A stretch of 64,000 nt of DNA from Liolophura sinensis. Taxonomy: Eukaryota; Mollusca; Polyplacophora; Chitonida; Chitonidae. The stretch's first letter is position 1, and every line of letters begins with the position of its first letter. This document shows, one piece after another, positions 51,846-62,652 of this stretch. Below the pieces are notes generated by a model, which was given only the letters and a program-made list of their open reading frames with translations, was not told where the DNA came from and made no database searches. The position numbers and the translations under genes are program-made. The stretch spans positions 6,749,435-6,813,434 of the forward strand of contig NC_088296.1 of the NCBI RefSeq assembly GCF_032854445.1, read 5' to 3'.

Positions 51846-53458
51846 GCGTGACCGCGAGAACCAATTAGAATGGCAAAACGCAATCCAGAAAAAATACCGC
51901 AGTACAATCGCATGGCAGTGTGTGTCATTCGGGTGTTTCCGGCTCACGTTATGTTCCCTCGGAAGAATTTTCATGATGAATGAGAAACTCGAGCGCGGAT
52001 TTCAGCAGATTTCGAAACATTCATAAAACTCCTTCCATCCTCTTCTGTTCTTTTCTTTATTCTGTCATAAAACATATAGGTAGCAGGCAAACACTGCAAC
52101 GTCCCAGAGGTAAAAAATGTGTTCCACTGCGATGTGGAATCTCTTGTGTAGCCGTCCGTGAGTCTCCAATTAACGATATGATAGTCTCCCAATTGGTGAG
52201 CTCAAACGTTTACATGTTGTTAACTTCACGAAGCGCTGTGACCCTCCAGTCAAGCTAACCGGCGTACGCCGCTTCTCATTTCGCCGCGGCGAAATCGCTT
52301 GATTTACCGGAAGTGCTCTAAAACTCGAGCCGGTGGCGCTCTTTGGCGGGACAGGCGAGCAGCGGCGCAGAATGGCGGATGCATGACTCGCTGAGGCCTT
52401 ATAATACTGTGCAATCACAATTATAATGAATTCGCTGTTAGACGCTAATGTGATTGTGTTGATTATTTTTACTTCAACACTTAAGCAGTATAAAAGGAAG
52501 AGCAGTTTCTGGAGTTTTGCTGGTTCTTCCGGAACTCCAGCCCTGAAGGTGTGGCTTTACAGAGTCCAACTTGCCAAGTTCCGCCTTCGCATTGGAAATC
52601 ATAATTTACATGGTATCTACTAAAATTGGGAAAAATAAAGCGCAGAAAATTATAAAAATTACTAAAGCCACATTTTTGCATTTGGTTGAATATTGGTTGT
52701 CTTTTAATTCGCTTGAATTTAAATTCTGATGTTGTTAAAATTTTTTCCCCCTGAATTGTTTCTCTTCTGTGGGGTTTTGAGCCAGCCTTCATGATCTGTC
52801 GAGCTTTGCATGCTCCTACATATAGTCGGCTGATGGCTCGTGGGTGTGCTGCACAGCAGAAATGTTTCGTTCCAGTCTTAAATCAATGGCGACTTTGATG
52901 TTGCAAACTAGGGCTTTTTTTCGGTGAACATTCCCAACGTTGTGTATAGATGTCCATTTTTGTTCGTGACAATGTCCACGATAGCTAGCAGTAGATTGCA
53001 GTGATCTATATTGTAGATCATACCATGTTTATAAGAAGTTGTGAAGGGAAATGGTAGATTAAAACGAAAGTTTTGCTAAACGTGAAACAAAGCCGAACAA
53101 TGCCAAGTTGTTAAGCAGTCTGTAATAGAAGATTGTTGCCAATGAACGGATGATGAAGATGACGGATCGTTTATACCCGATTATAAGGGAAGGTTGGCAC
53201 ACATAAGGGGTTCAAACCCCTTGTCCGCGTATTAAAAAGCTGCCTATCATTTTTATTTTTAATACTGGTGTATGTCCGCAGTACATATTTGATCAACTTT
53301 TATGTTACAGGAGTGGTAAAATTGTATATATACATTCAGTCGGCAATCAGGAAACTTTTCTGGCGTGAATGAGTAAACATTACGGTAATCAATTTGACAT
53401 GTTAACTCTGATAACAACGCTTGTCTTATATATGTATACAAAAATTTGCTGTCTCAGC

Positions 53459-53863
53459 CTACCAAAACTGTCCACTAAGTCTGTTGGTGAAACTATAGTT
53501 ATAGACATAGAGCACAGAGAGTAAAACTACAGGAGGGACGACAGTCTGATGGACGTACGGCGCAGAGAGTGAAAAAAGAGCAGCGATGACAATGTGATAA
53601 ATGTACAGCATGGAGAGTAAAACCAGAGCAGCGAAGACAGTGTGATAGACGTACAGGACAGAGAGTAAAACCAGAGCAGCGATGACAGTGTGATAGACGT
53701 ACTGTATAGAGAGTGAGAAAAGAGCCGTGATGACAGTGTGACAGACGTAGAGCATAGAGAGTAAAACCAGAGCAGCGATGACAACCTGATAGACGTTTTG
53801 ATTGTTTTTTACATAACGGTGAATGTAAAGTGTTCCTGTCTCTCTGACAGAGTCAAAAGTCAA
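53459..53863 (-). CDS. Hypothetical 134-residue hydrophobic-repeat protein
   Basis: Open frame starting MTFDSVRETGTLYIHRYVKN and then about six tandem 16-residue units of the form VIAALVLLSVLYVYHT, ending SFTNRLSGQFW. If made it would be strongly membrane-seeking. The 48-bp repeat at DNA level could equally be a minisatellite that happens to stay open. Copies at 44817-45130 and 60911-61315 are interrupted, and the copy-1 spacer lacks it. I recognise no family. Confidence 0.25.
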   Translation of the reverse strand: MTFDSVRETGTLYIHRYVKNNQNVYQVVIAALVLLSMLYVCHTVITALFSLSIQYVYHTVIAALVLLSVLYVYHTVFAALVLLSMLYIYHIVIAALFSLSAPYVHQTVVPPVVLLSVLYVYNYSFTNRLSGQFW

Positions 53864-54342
53864 AAGGTGATCTGCTGTTTGCTATTTCCTGTGGAACAAT
53901 TGATTCTGCCTGCCACCTGGAATATACCCAGTGTGATATTTAAATTTTATTTTCGCACCTGAGCTTGAAAAAAAAACTAGAACAGATTGATCTTAATTGC
54001 CAGAAAAGTTTGGCATATTTTGTCACTTCGTCTTCTGCCTTGATTCGACACGAAGGACTCCATATGGAATTGGTCGGATCGTCATCATCATGTAATCAGA
54101 CATTTACTTGCTCAAATGGCAAAGGATTTTTTCTAATAAAAACTTCCGACGTATCCAACAAATGTACTACATAGGACATATAGTAATAGCACCTAAATAC
54201 ATTGCGTCGTGGGTGGGGGAGACCCTGTGCTGAAAGAAGTATTTTCACAATTTGTCTTTCTCCATCATTAATGAACTATTTTATTGGATACTTTGACACT
54301 TGTTAATATTCATTAGCTATCGTTTATTCCTAACTGCCAGCT

Positions 54343-54516
54343 TCATGCGAAGTGTGTGGCTTGATGAAATAAAGATGGATTACAAAGGAAAATATCACAA
54401 GTTGCAGTCCCTCCCCACACCATCTGTCTTCCAAGTCAAGAAAGACATTGAACGTCGTCCCAGTCTCATCAACAAAACTTATTGTTCAATTATGTTTGAC
54501 ACTAACTGCTTGTAAA
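54343..54516 (+). CDS. Possible plus-strand terminal exon, unknown
   Basis: An acceptor-like TTTATTCCTAACTGCCAG precedes an open stretch that reads FMRSVWLDEIKMDYKGK and ends SIMFDTNCL before TAA. Equivalent frames of the same length exist at about 45850-46022 and 61794-61966. Differences among the three are almost all residue-changing. There is no ATG that all three share, so it would have to be a downstream exon. No family recognised. Confidence 0.2.
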
Positions 54517-55201
54517 AGATGAGGAAGAATTCCAAAAGGTTAAAGCATGGTTTCCGAGTTGACTGAGGATTTACACAGCGATGTTATTGCAGTGCATTTA
54601 GAAAAAAATTGGGTCAATACATTCACTATAACAGTGTGTGAATTATCGGTGAGTTAACCCTTATAAAGCTATCTGGATTGTCATATATAAACATCAACTA
54701 AAGACATGTACCAAGTTAAAAAATTGGCCATTTGGGTGGTACCAATATGTCAAATTTTGGGTCTTGGCCCATATTGAAGTTTTTGTAGAGATGATCGACA
54801 GTGTATAAACCAGTGCATGAATAAATCGATAAAATAATCAGCCGTATTCGAGAACTGATCCTAAGCGGCCATATTTGTTGACGGCTTGTATACGAATGTG
54901 TCTTTCGACCCATAGGCGCTATGTTATGGTACCTCTATGACTAAGTATGTCTCCATATCGAGAAGTCTTTAAGATGATTCAAACCATTTAATACACCTTG
55001 TATGTAATTAGTGCGTTACAAAAGTTGAAACTACAGATATATTATTTCTGTGGTTTTCCTATGGCTAAACAACTTGGAAAATCAACAAGTTATCTCTGTA
55101 GGTTTTCAAAAAATTTATTTAAACAAAACATAACAAAAAATAAACGAAAATACAAGAAAAGAAAACATCCAGAGAGCTAGCAGATATTTAAAACATCAGA
55201 A

Positions 55202-58200
55202 CTACCATGAAGTTTGAGGATCTGCTGCACAATTTAAGACATTGACCTTTTGCTTGAATTGACCCCAGTGCCGTCTGACAAAGGCAGTGAGTCTCTCTCG
55301 GATGTTTCTTCTGTGTTGCCGGTCTAATCCGTCGTCGGGTGATCTCACTCCATCAGACACAACTCGCGATGTCACCGGGTCAGTGCTGGCCTCCTTGTTA
55401 ATATCAGTCACCGGGACACGTGACTGAAGACCTGTCATCTGCTCTTTTTGCGCCCCATTTCTCCTGCGCTCGATCACGTGACATTCACTACGAACGATAG
55501 AACCGTTCAGCGGTGGCGCCTGGTCCAACGAAACATCGGATTGTGGTCGTCGACTGGTGAAGTTAGCAGCCAACGTTGGTTTCAGACATGCCCGGCCTCT
55601 CTCCATCCGTCGGAATCTGTCCTGTGTTGATCTTGGACAATTCGATTCTGAATACACACACATAAAGATAAAGACATAAAGACATAAAGATAAACATTCA
55701 GCTACCAGTACAATGCATGTTCACTAGCTCAGCTCCTTTATCGCGAATAAGGCACGTGCGGATAAACTTTGCCCTTATATCAAATTTATAACAAAACTAA
55801 ACAGATATGTTTCTTTTTTGTGTCATGCAAAACATGCACCAAGGCCGAACTATTTAAATGTTCCCTTAGGAAACTTACCCTCTCTGGCTGCCACGGGTGT
55901 TGCAATGGAACCACGAGCTTTACGCTTCCCTTGGTGGTTGGGATGTTGTAGTTCTCTTCGTTCCCTCTTACACTCGTCTGTTCTGGGCTGTGTGCCTGTG
56001 TTCCCCACTCTCTCCACACGCTGTGATGTGTCCCCAGTGTCTCTACTCTGTCCATGTCGCATCCTCTTACCTGTTGGATGTTGGAGACTGTTGTCCGTTG
56101 GGGGTGTGGGTACGCTCACAATTTGAGGCGGAATTACAGCCGGAGTTGTTGGCATACTTTGAGCTGGAATTATAGCCGGAATTGAAGCCATATTTTGAGC
56201 CGGAACTTCCGACGCACGTTTAGCTGGAATTACAGCAGGTATTGTCGGCACACCATGAGCTGGAAATACAGCGGATATTACAGGGGAACGTTGAGCAGGA
56301 ATAACAACCGGGGTTGCAACTGTTGGCCTCTGCTCACCTTGAGCTGATTGTAAGGCTTGGGACGTCGGCGGAGAATGTGCGCATCCAGATTTATCGAGAC
56401 ACACGGCAGACCTCTTATTGTCTTTAACTGGGTGGAAACTTGGCCGGTAACCGCCATCTTCTAACGATGAAAGCACATCCAAATGACGGTGAAGATCAGC
56501 TTTTATTGTCACTGGTTTGGGCTTTCCAGCTAGTTTCACGTTCCTAAGAGGCTCTGGCGACGATGACTTCTCGGCTGATGCTCTATAATCTTGTGGAAAC
56601 ACCGGACAGTCCTGAGTGAGTGATGGGGTGGGAGACTTATTGTCTGCCTCTTCTATCCTATCCCAACCTGAGAGCATTGCTTGTATCTCCATTTTTTGTC
56701 AAAAGGATTTGCCCCATGAGCCTGTCCTATAAGCCTTGACATGTAAAAGGATTCTGGGTGTGTCTCCCACCTGCGCCAGCCCACAGCCTGTCTTCCAGTA
56801 TCCTGGAGATCATCATGTGATAAGCCCATGAAGTTTGTGGCTTCCTTCCTAGTGTTAAGTTCAGAATGGCACAACGTGTTCTCCAAGGTACTGGCCATGC
56901 CTCTTAGGGGAGGAGGCTCCTGCCATACTTCTGTTTTGGGGACATCCGTAGTAAACAGGGTGGTACAGTTGATCTCCGCAGAGGTCCTCTTCAGCTCTAT
57001 TCCTGCTGATGACAGTGGAGATTTGTTGTCTTTATCATTAGAATTCTGGACCCTTTTATATCGCAGTCGGCGCGAAACGAATAGATCCAGATCATCCAGT
57101 TCGTCCACCTTGATGTTGTTGGTGGAAACTTTCTCCCTTGGCCGGAGAAACTTTGCGTTGCTCAAACTTTCAAATCCAGTCTTGCGCTCCGGGTTTGCCC
57201 TCAATGAGCCCAGACGAGATTCCCGCCTCCTGGTCACGTGGCTGACTTGCTCTTCGTCATCGTCGCTGCTTGAATTGTCTGACCAGAAGCCGGAGTAATC
57301 CTTGTTCTTCATGGCCCTGATCAGTCGCTTGGCGTCCGGCCAGTCTTTGGCGTCTATATCCAAACCATCAGGAACGGTTTCTGACTCTAAGTCAGCGTTG
57401 TCTAGGCGAGCAGTCACGTGATCAGTGTAGCCCTTTTGGGTTAGGTAAACTGAAGAACCAGTAAAAAGAAATTGAGAACAGTATTTAGAAGTAACCAAAT
57501 AGTGTCAAACAAAACTTTTATTGGCAAACCATTTTAAATGTTCAAAAATCCTGTGCTTCTTTGTTACAGGCCAAATTGTCTTCGGCTTAATGATAAATTA
57601 TAAATGGTTCAAAGAAGAAAGTTCATCGGCCAATAACACCATTCAAATGTACCGTATGAGGGGAAAAGAATCGGAAGGACATTCGTGATGACAAATTTCG
57701 CATCTCCGGATTGTTTTTCAGTGGAACGTGGTAATTTTGTACCTTGTGGTCAAATTTCCTGATAACGTCTTCGTGAAATTTCTCACATTTTTATCCGACA
57801 ACATGTAACTGGGCCACAATGCAAATAATGGCGATATCCTTCAATTAAACGTCTATCGTGTATATGTCTCAGGCCTTAACACAGGATCAAGATACACTCA
57901 GACCAGCTCAGGCCAATTATAATTCATTAAGGCGGAAGCTAGAGACGCTAAAAAAATTACTTAAGAAGGAAACAAAAACAATAAATTGAGAAGCTTTCTT
58001 TGCATTTTATCACAGATTTGGGCCCAGCAGTCAGCTTTTTCACATTGCTATTTAACATTTTAAAATAATCGCCTATCCTTTCCATCTAACACTAACTCCA
58101 TGTAGTGTACATAATGTAATGACATGTCTGATGTATAACTTTACACGACTATGAATTTGATTGCTTTTCTTTACCTTGTGACATGCGTTTGTCTGTCACT

Positions 58201-59235
58201 TGAAACGTCGTCTGTATACAGTGCGCATGAAAATGATTGTAGAAGTCATCTTTTGTTTCTAATGAATTGTTGAAGTAGCAAGAAAGCCTGTGGCACAAAA
58301 AGAACCGTACATAAACATTCTCTCTGTCTGAAGATCGATGCAATTCAAATGAGGAGAATCACGTACCTTGTACAGGTCCCCGTAACCTGGCCAATGTACG
58401 TCTGTTTTCAAGGCCACGTGACTCCCTCTCTCTCAGCTTTATGAGCCTTTTGTACTCCGTCAATTCTTTTTTCGTATCCATCGTATGCACCAATGGTTTG
58501 GCCACTCTCTGTAAAATGTAGCACTGAAATGTAGTTTGGAAGTTACAGGTTCCTCAACTAGGACCATGCGTGTATATAGCGAATTACTGGGGGAGTTGCT
58601 TACCGTTCGATTTTCTGCAACTTTAAATTGTTATAGTTAAAAACTAATCACATCACCGAAGTTTGGTCAGATAGAATAAATGACAGAGTCACAATTCATA
58701 AGTGTTAAAAGAGATGTCTGTATATGAGATTGGCTAATGCATTCTTAGATAGTCATGATCCTCTGCTATGTTTTTGTTGAATAGAATCAAAGACAATATT
58801 GGCTCATATGTCCGTTGGATAGACAGACTTAAATCATCAGTAGCTTTGAACTCTCATGGCGGTAGCCTTTCCAAGATCGGTGAAACTTTATCACTTAAGA
58901 AAGGCTCAAGCTTACGGAAGTAAAATTCCTTTACGCACCTAAGGAGTGTTCTATATTCTCTCACATCACCATGCAAATTTCACTTTTAAAACACTATAAC
59001 TCCTGCAGTCCTCGGATATGTAAACATAAGTCACATATAGGAATATCCACTTACCTTATTAATGTCAGCTTTCGGATTATTTCTTCCTTTCAAAAGAACT
59101 TCTCCTGTCGCTTTGCTGCAGATTGATAAATGTGCACGTCTCGGCTGGTCGAAACCTGAACCAAAACGTTGGTCCATATAGCAACATGACGTCACAAACG
59201 TTGTCGTCATAATCACGTCTCGCCGCGTCACCGCG
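55202..59235 (-). pseudogene. Tandem gene copy 4, frameshifted
   Basis: Exons: leader from 59055 upward, 58508-58367 (start codon 58481), 57449-55879, 55647-55202. A single-base deletion near 56693-56698 (ATCTCCATTTTTTGTC against ATCTCCATCTTTTTGTC in other copies) breaks exon 3 at the NPFDKKMEIQ position, about 300 residues in. The downstream frame stays open to the normal stop. The repeat region is shorter (fewer PAVIPAQR units). The second CRE is mutated (TGTCGTCA, 59202-59209) while the first is intact (59187-59194). Single homopolymer change, so an assembly error remains possible. Confidence 0.72.
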
Positions 59236-59249
59236 AGAACCAGTTAGAA

Positions 59250-62200
59250 TGACAGAACGCGATGCAGCCGAAAAACACCGTCATACCATTGCGTGGCAGT
59301 GTTTGTCTTATTCGGAATACTTCGCGTGTTTGCGTCCAGGCATCATCTTCCCTCAAAAGAGAGGTCACGATGAATGAGAAATCGTTGAACGCGGTACCAG
59401 TGTGATGATGTATGAGGTAAAGTGGTGGGAGTTCGACATATAGCATCAGTAGATTTCCAAACATTTATAAAACTCCTACTCTCCTCTTCTGTTCTTTCCT
59501 TTATTCTGTCATAAAACATATAGGTAGTAGACAAACACTGCAACGTCCCAGAAGAAATCAATGTGTTCCACTGCGATGTGGAATCTCTTGTGTAGCCGTC
59601 CGTAAGTCTCCGATTAACGATGTGGTAGTCTCCGAATTACTAAGCTCAAACCTTTACATGTTGTTAACTTCACGAAGCGCTGTGACCCTCCCGGCTAGCT
59701 AACCGGCGTACGCCGCTTCTCATTTCGCCGCGGCGAAATCGCTTGATTTACCGGAAGTGCTGTAAAGGTCGAGCCGGTGGCGCACGACGAATGCGTCGCT
59801 TTGGTGGGACAGGCGAGCACCGGCGCAGAATGGCGGTTGCATGACTCTCTGAGGCCTTATAATACTGTGGAATCACAATTATAATGAATTCTCTGTTAGA
59901 CACTGATGTGATTGTGTTGATTATTTTTACTTCAACACTTAAGCAGTATAAAAGGAAGAGCAGTTTCTGGAGTTTTGCTGGTTCTTCCGGAACTCCAGCC
60001 CTGAAGGTGTGGCTTTACAGAGTCCAACTTGCCAAGTTCCGCCTTCGCATTGGAAATCATAGTTTGCATGGTATCTACTAAAATTGGGAAAAATAAAGCG
60101 CAGAAAATTATAAAAATCACTAAAGCCACATTTTTGCATTTGGTTGAATATTGGTTGTCTTTAAATTCGCTTGAATTTAAATTCTGATGTTGTTAAAATT
60201 ATTTTTTTTCCCTGGGTTGTTTCTCTTCTGTGGGGTTTTGAGCCAGCCTTCATGGTCTGTCGAGCTTTGCATGCTCCTACATATAGTCGGCTGATGGCTC
60301 GTGGGTGTGCTGCACAGCAGAAATGTTTCGTTCCAGTCTTAAATCAATGGCGACTTTGCTTTTGCAAACTAGGGCTTTTTTTCGTTCAACATTCCCAACG
60401 TTGTGTATAGATGTCCATTTTTGTTCGTGACAATCTCCACGATAGCTAGCAGTAGATTGCAATGATCTATATTGTAGATCATACCATGTTTATAAGAAGT
60501 TGTGAAGGGAAATGGTAGATTAAACCGAAAGTTTTGCTTTCAAAGCCGAACAATGCCAAGTTGTTAAGCAGTCTGTAATAGAAGATTATTGCCAATGAAC
60601 GGAGGATGAAGATGACGGATCATTTATACCCGATTATAAGGGAAGGTTGGCACACATAAGGGGTTCAAACCCCTTGTCCGCGTATTAAAAAGCTGCCTAT
60701 CATTTTTATTTTTAATACTGGTGTATGTCCGCGTACATATTTGACCAACTTTTATGTTACAGGAGTGGTAAAATTGTATATATACATTCAGTCGGCAATC
60801 AGGAAACTTTTCTGGCGTGAATGAGTAAACATTACGGTAATCAATTTGACATGTTAACTCTGATAACAATGCTTGTCTTATATATGTATACAAAAATTTG
60901 CTGTCTCAGCCTACCAGAACCGTCCACTAAGTCTGTTGGTGAAACTATAGTTATAGACATACAGCGCAGAGAGTAAAACTACAAGAGGGACGACAGTGTG
61001 ATAGACGTACTGCGCAGAAAGAGAAAAAAGAGCAGCGATGACAATGTGATAAATGTACAGCATGGAGAGTAAAACCAGAGCAGCGAAGAAAGTGTGATAC
61101 ACTTACAGGATAGAGAGTAAAACCAGAGCAGCGATGACAGTGTGATAGACGTACAGTATAGAAAATGAAAAAAGAGCCGTGATAACAGTGTGACAGACGT
61201 AGAGCATAGAGAGTAAAACCAGAGCAGCGATGGCAACCTGATAGACGTTTTGATTGTTTTTTACATAACGGTGAATGTAAAGTGTTCCTGTCTCTCTGAC
61301 AGAGTCAAAAGTCAAAAGGTGATCTGCTGTTTGCTATTTCCTGTGGAACAATTGATTCTGCCTGCCACCTGGAATATACCCAGTGTGATATTTAAATTTT
61401 ATTTTCGCGCCTGAGCTTGAAAAAAAAAACTAGAACAGATTGATCTTAATCCAGAAAAGTTTGGCATATTTTGTCATTTCGTCTTCTGCCTTGATTCGAC
61501 ACGAAAGACTCCATATGGAATTGGTCGGACCCTCATCATCATGTAATCAGACATTTACTTGCTCAAATGGCAAAGGATTTTTTCTAATAAAAACTTCCGA
61601 CGTATCCACCAAATGTACTACATGTTACAGATAGTAATAACACGTAAATACATTGCGTCGTGGGTGGGGGAGACCCTGTGCTGAAAGAAGTATTTTCACA
61701 ATTTGTCTTTCTCCATCATTAGGGAACTATTTTATTGGATACTTTGACACTTGTTAATATTCATTAGCTATCATTTATTCCTAACTGCCAGCTTCCTGCG
61801 AAGTGTGTGGCTTGATGAAATAAAGATGGATTACAAAGGAAAATCTCACAAGTTGCAGTCCCTCCGCACACCATCTTTCGTCCAAGTCAAGAAAGACGTT
61901 GAACGTCGTCCCAGTCTCATCAACAAAACTTATTGTTCAATTATGTTTGACACTAACTGCTTGTAATAGATGAGGAAGAATTCCAAAAGGTAAACACATG
62001 GTTTCCGAGTTGACTGAGGATTTACACAGCGATGTTATTGCAGTGCATTTAGTAAAATTTGGGTCAATACATTCACTATAACAGTGTGTGCATTATCGGT
62101 GAGTTAACCCTTATAAAGCTATCTGGATTGTCAAATATAAACATCAACTAAAGACATGTACCAAGTTAAAAGATTGGCCATTTTGGGTGGTACCAATATG

Positions 62201-62555
62201 TCAAATTTTGGGTCTTGGACCATATACTAGTTTTTCTAGAGATGATCGACAGTGTATAAACCAGTGCATGAATAAATCGATAAAATAATCAGCCGTATTC
62301 GAGAACTGATCCTAAGCGGCCATAATTGTTGACGGCTTGTATACAAATGTGTCTTTCCACCCATAGGCGCTATGTTATGGTACCTCTAAGACTAAGTATG
62401 TCTCCATATCGAGATGTCTTTAAGATGATTCAAACCATTTAATACACCTTGTAATTAGTGCGTTACAAAAGTTGAAACTACAGATAGATTATTTCTGTGG
62501 TTTTCCTATGGCTTAATGCCTCTGAAAATCAACAAGTTATCTATATAGGTTTTCA
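59250..62555. other. Spacer between tandem copies 4 and 5
   Basis: CpG-rich block at 59690-59845 with CGGCGTACGCCG (59704-59715), perfect ATTTCGCCGCGGCGAAAT (59722-59739) and ACCGGAAGT (59750-59758). The 65-codon plus frame recurs at 59884-60081. The hydrophobic-repeat frame is interrupted by TAA near 61103. Plus-strand frames occur at 61440-61634 and 61751-61966. Confidence 0.6.
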
Positions 62556-62652
62556 AGAAATTTATTTAAACAAAACATATAACAAAAAAAAAAACGAAAA
62601 TACGAAAAAAAGAAATCATACAGATAGCTATCAGATAATTATAGCATCAGAA

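Larger units (their letters stand above)
51880..55110. other. Spacer between tandem copies 3 and 4
   Basis: CpG-rich block at 52245-52395 with CGGCGTACGCCG (52260-52271), the perfect 18-base palindrome ATTTCGCCGCGGCGAAAT (52278-52295) and ETS site ACCGGAAGT (52306-52314). It also has a plus-strand 65-codon frame (52426-52623), the intact hydrophobic-repeat frame (53459-53863) and plus-strand frames at 53965-54174 and 54343-54515. Confidence 0.6.
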
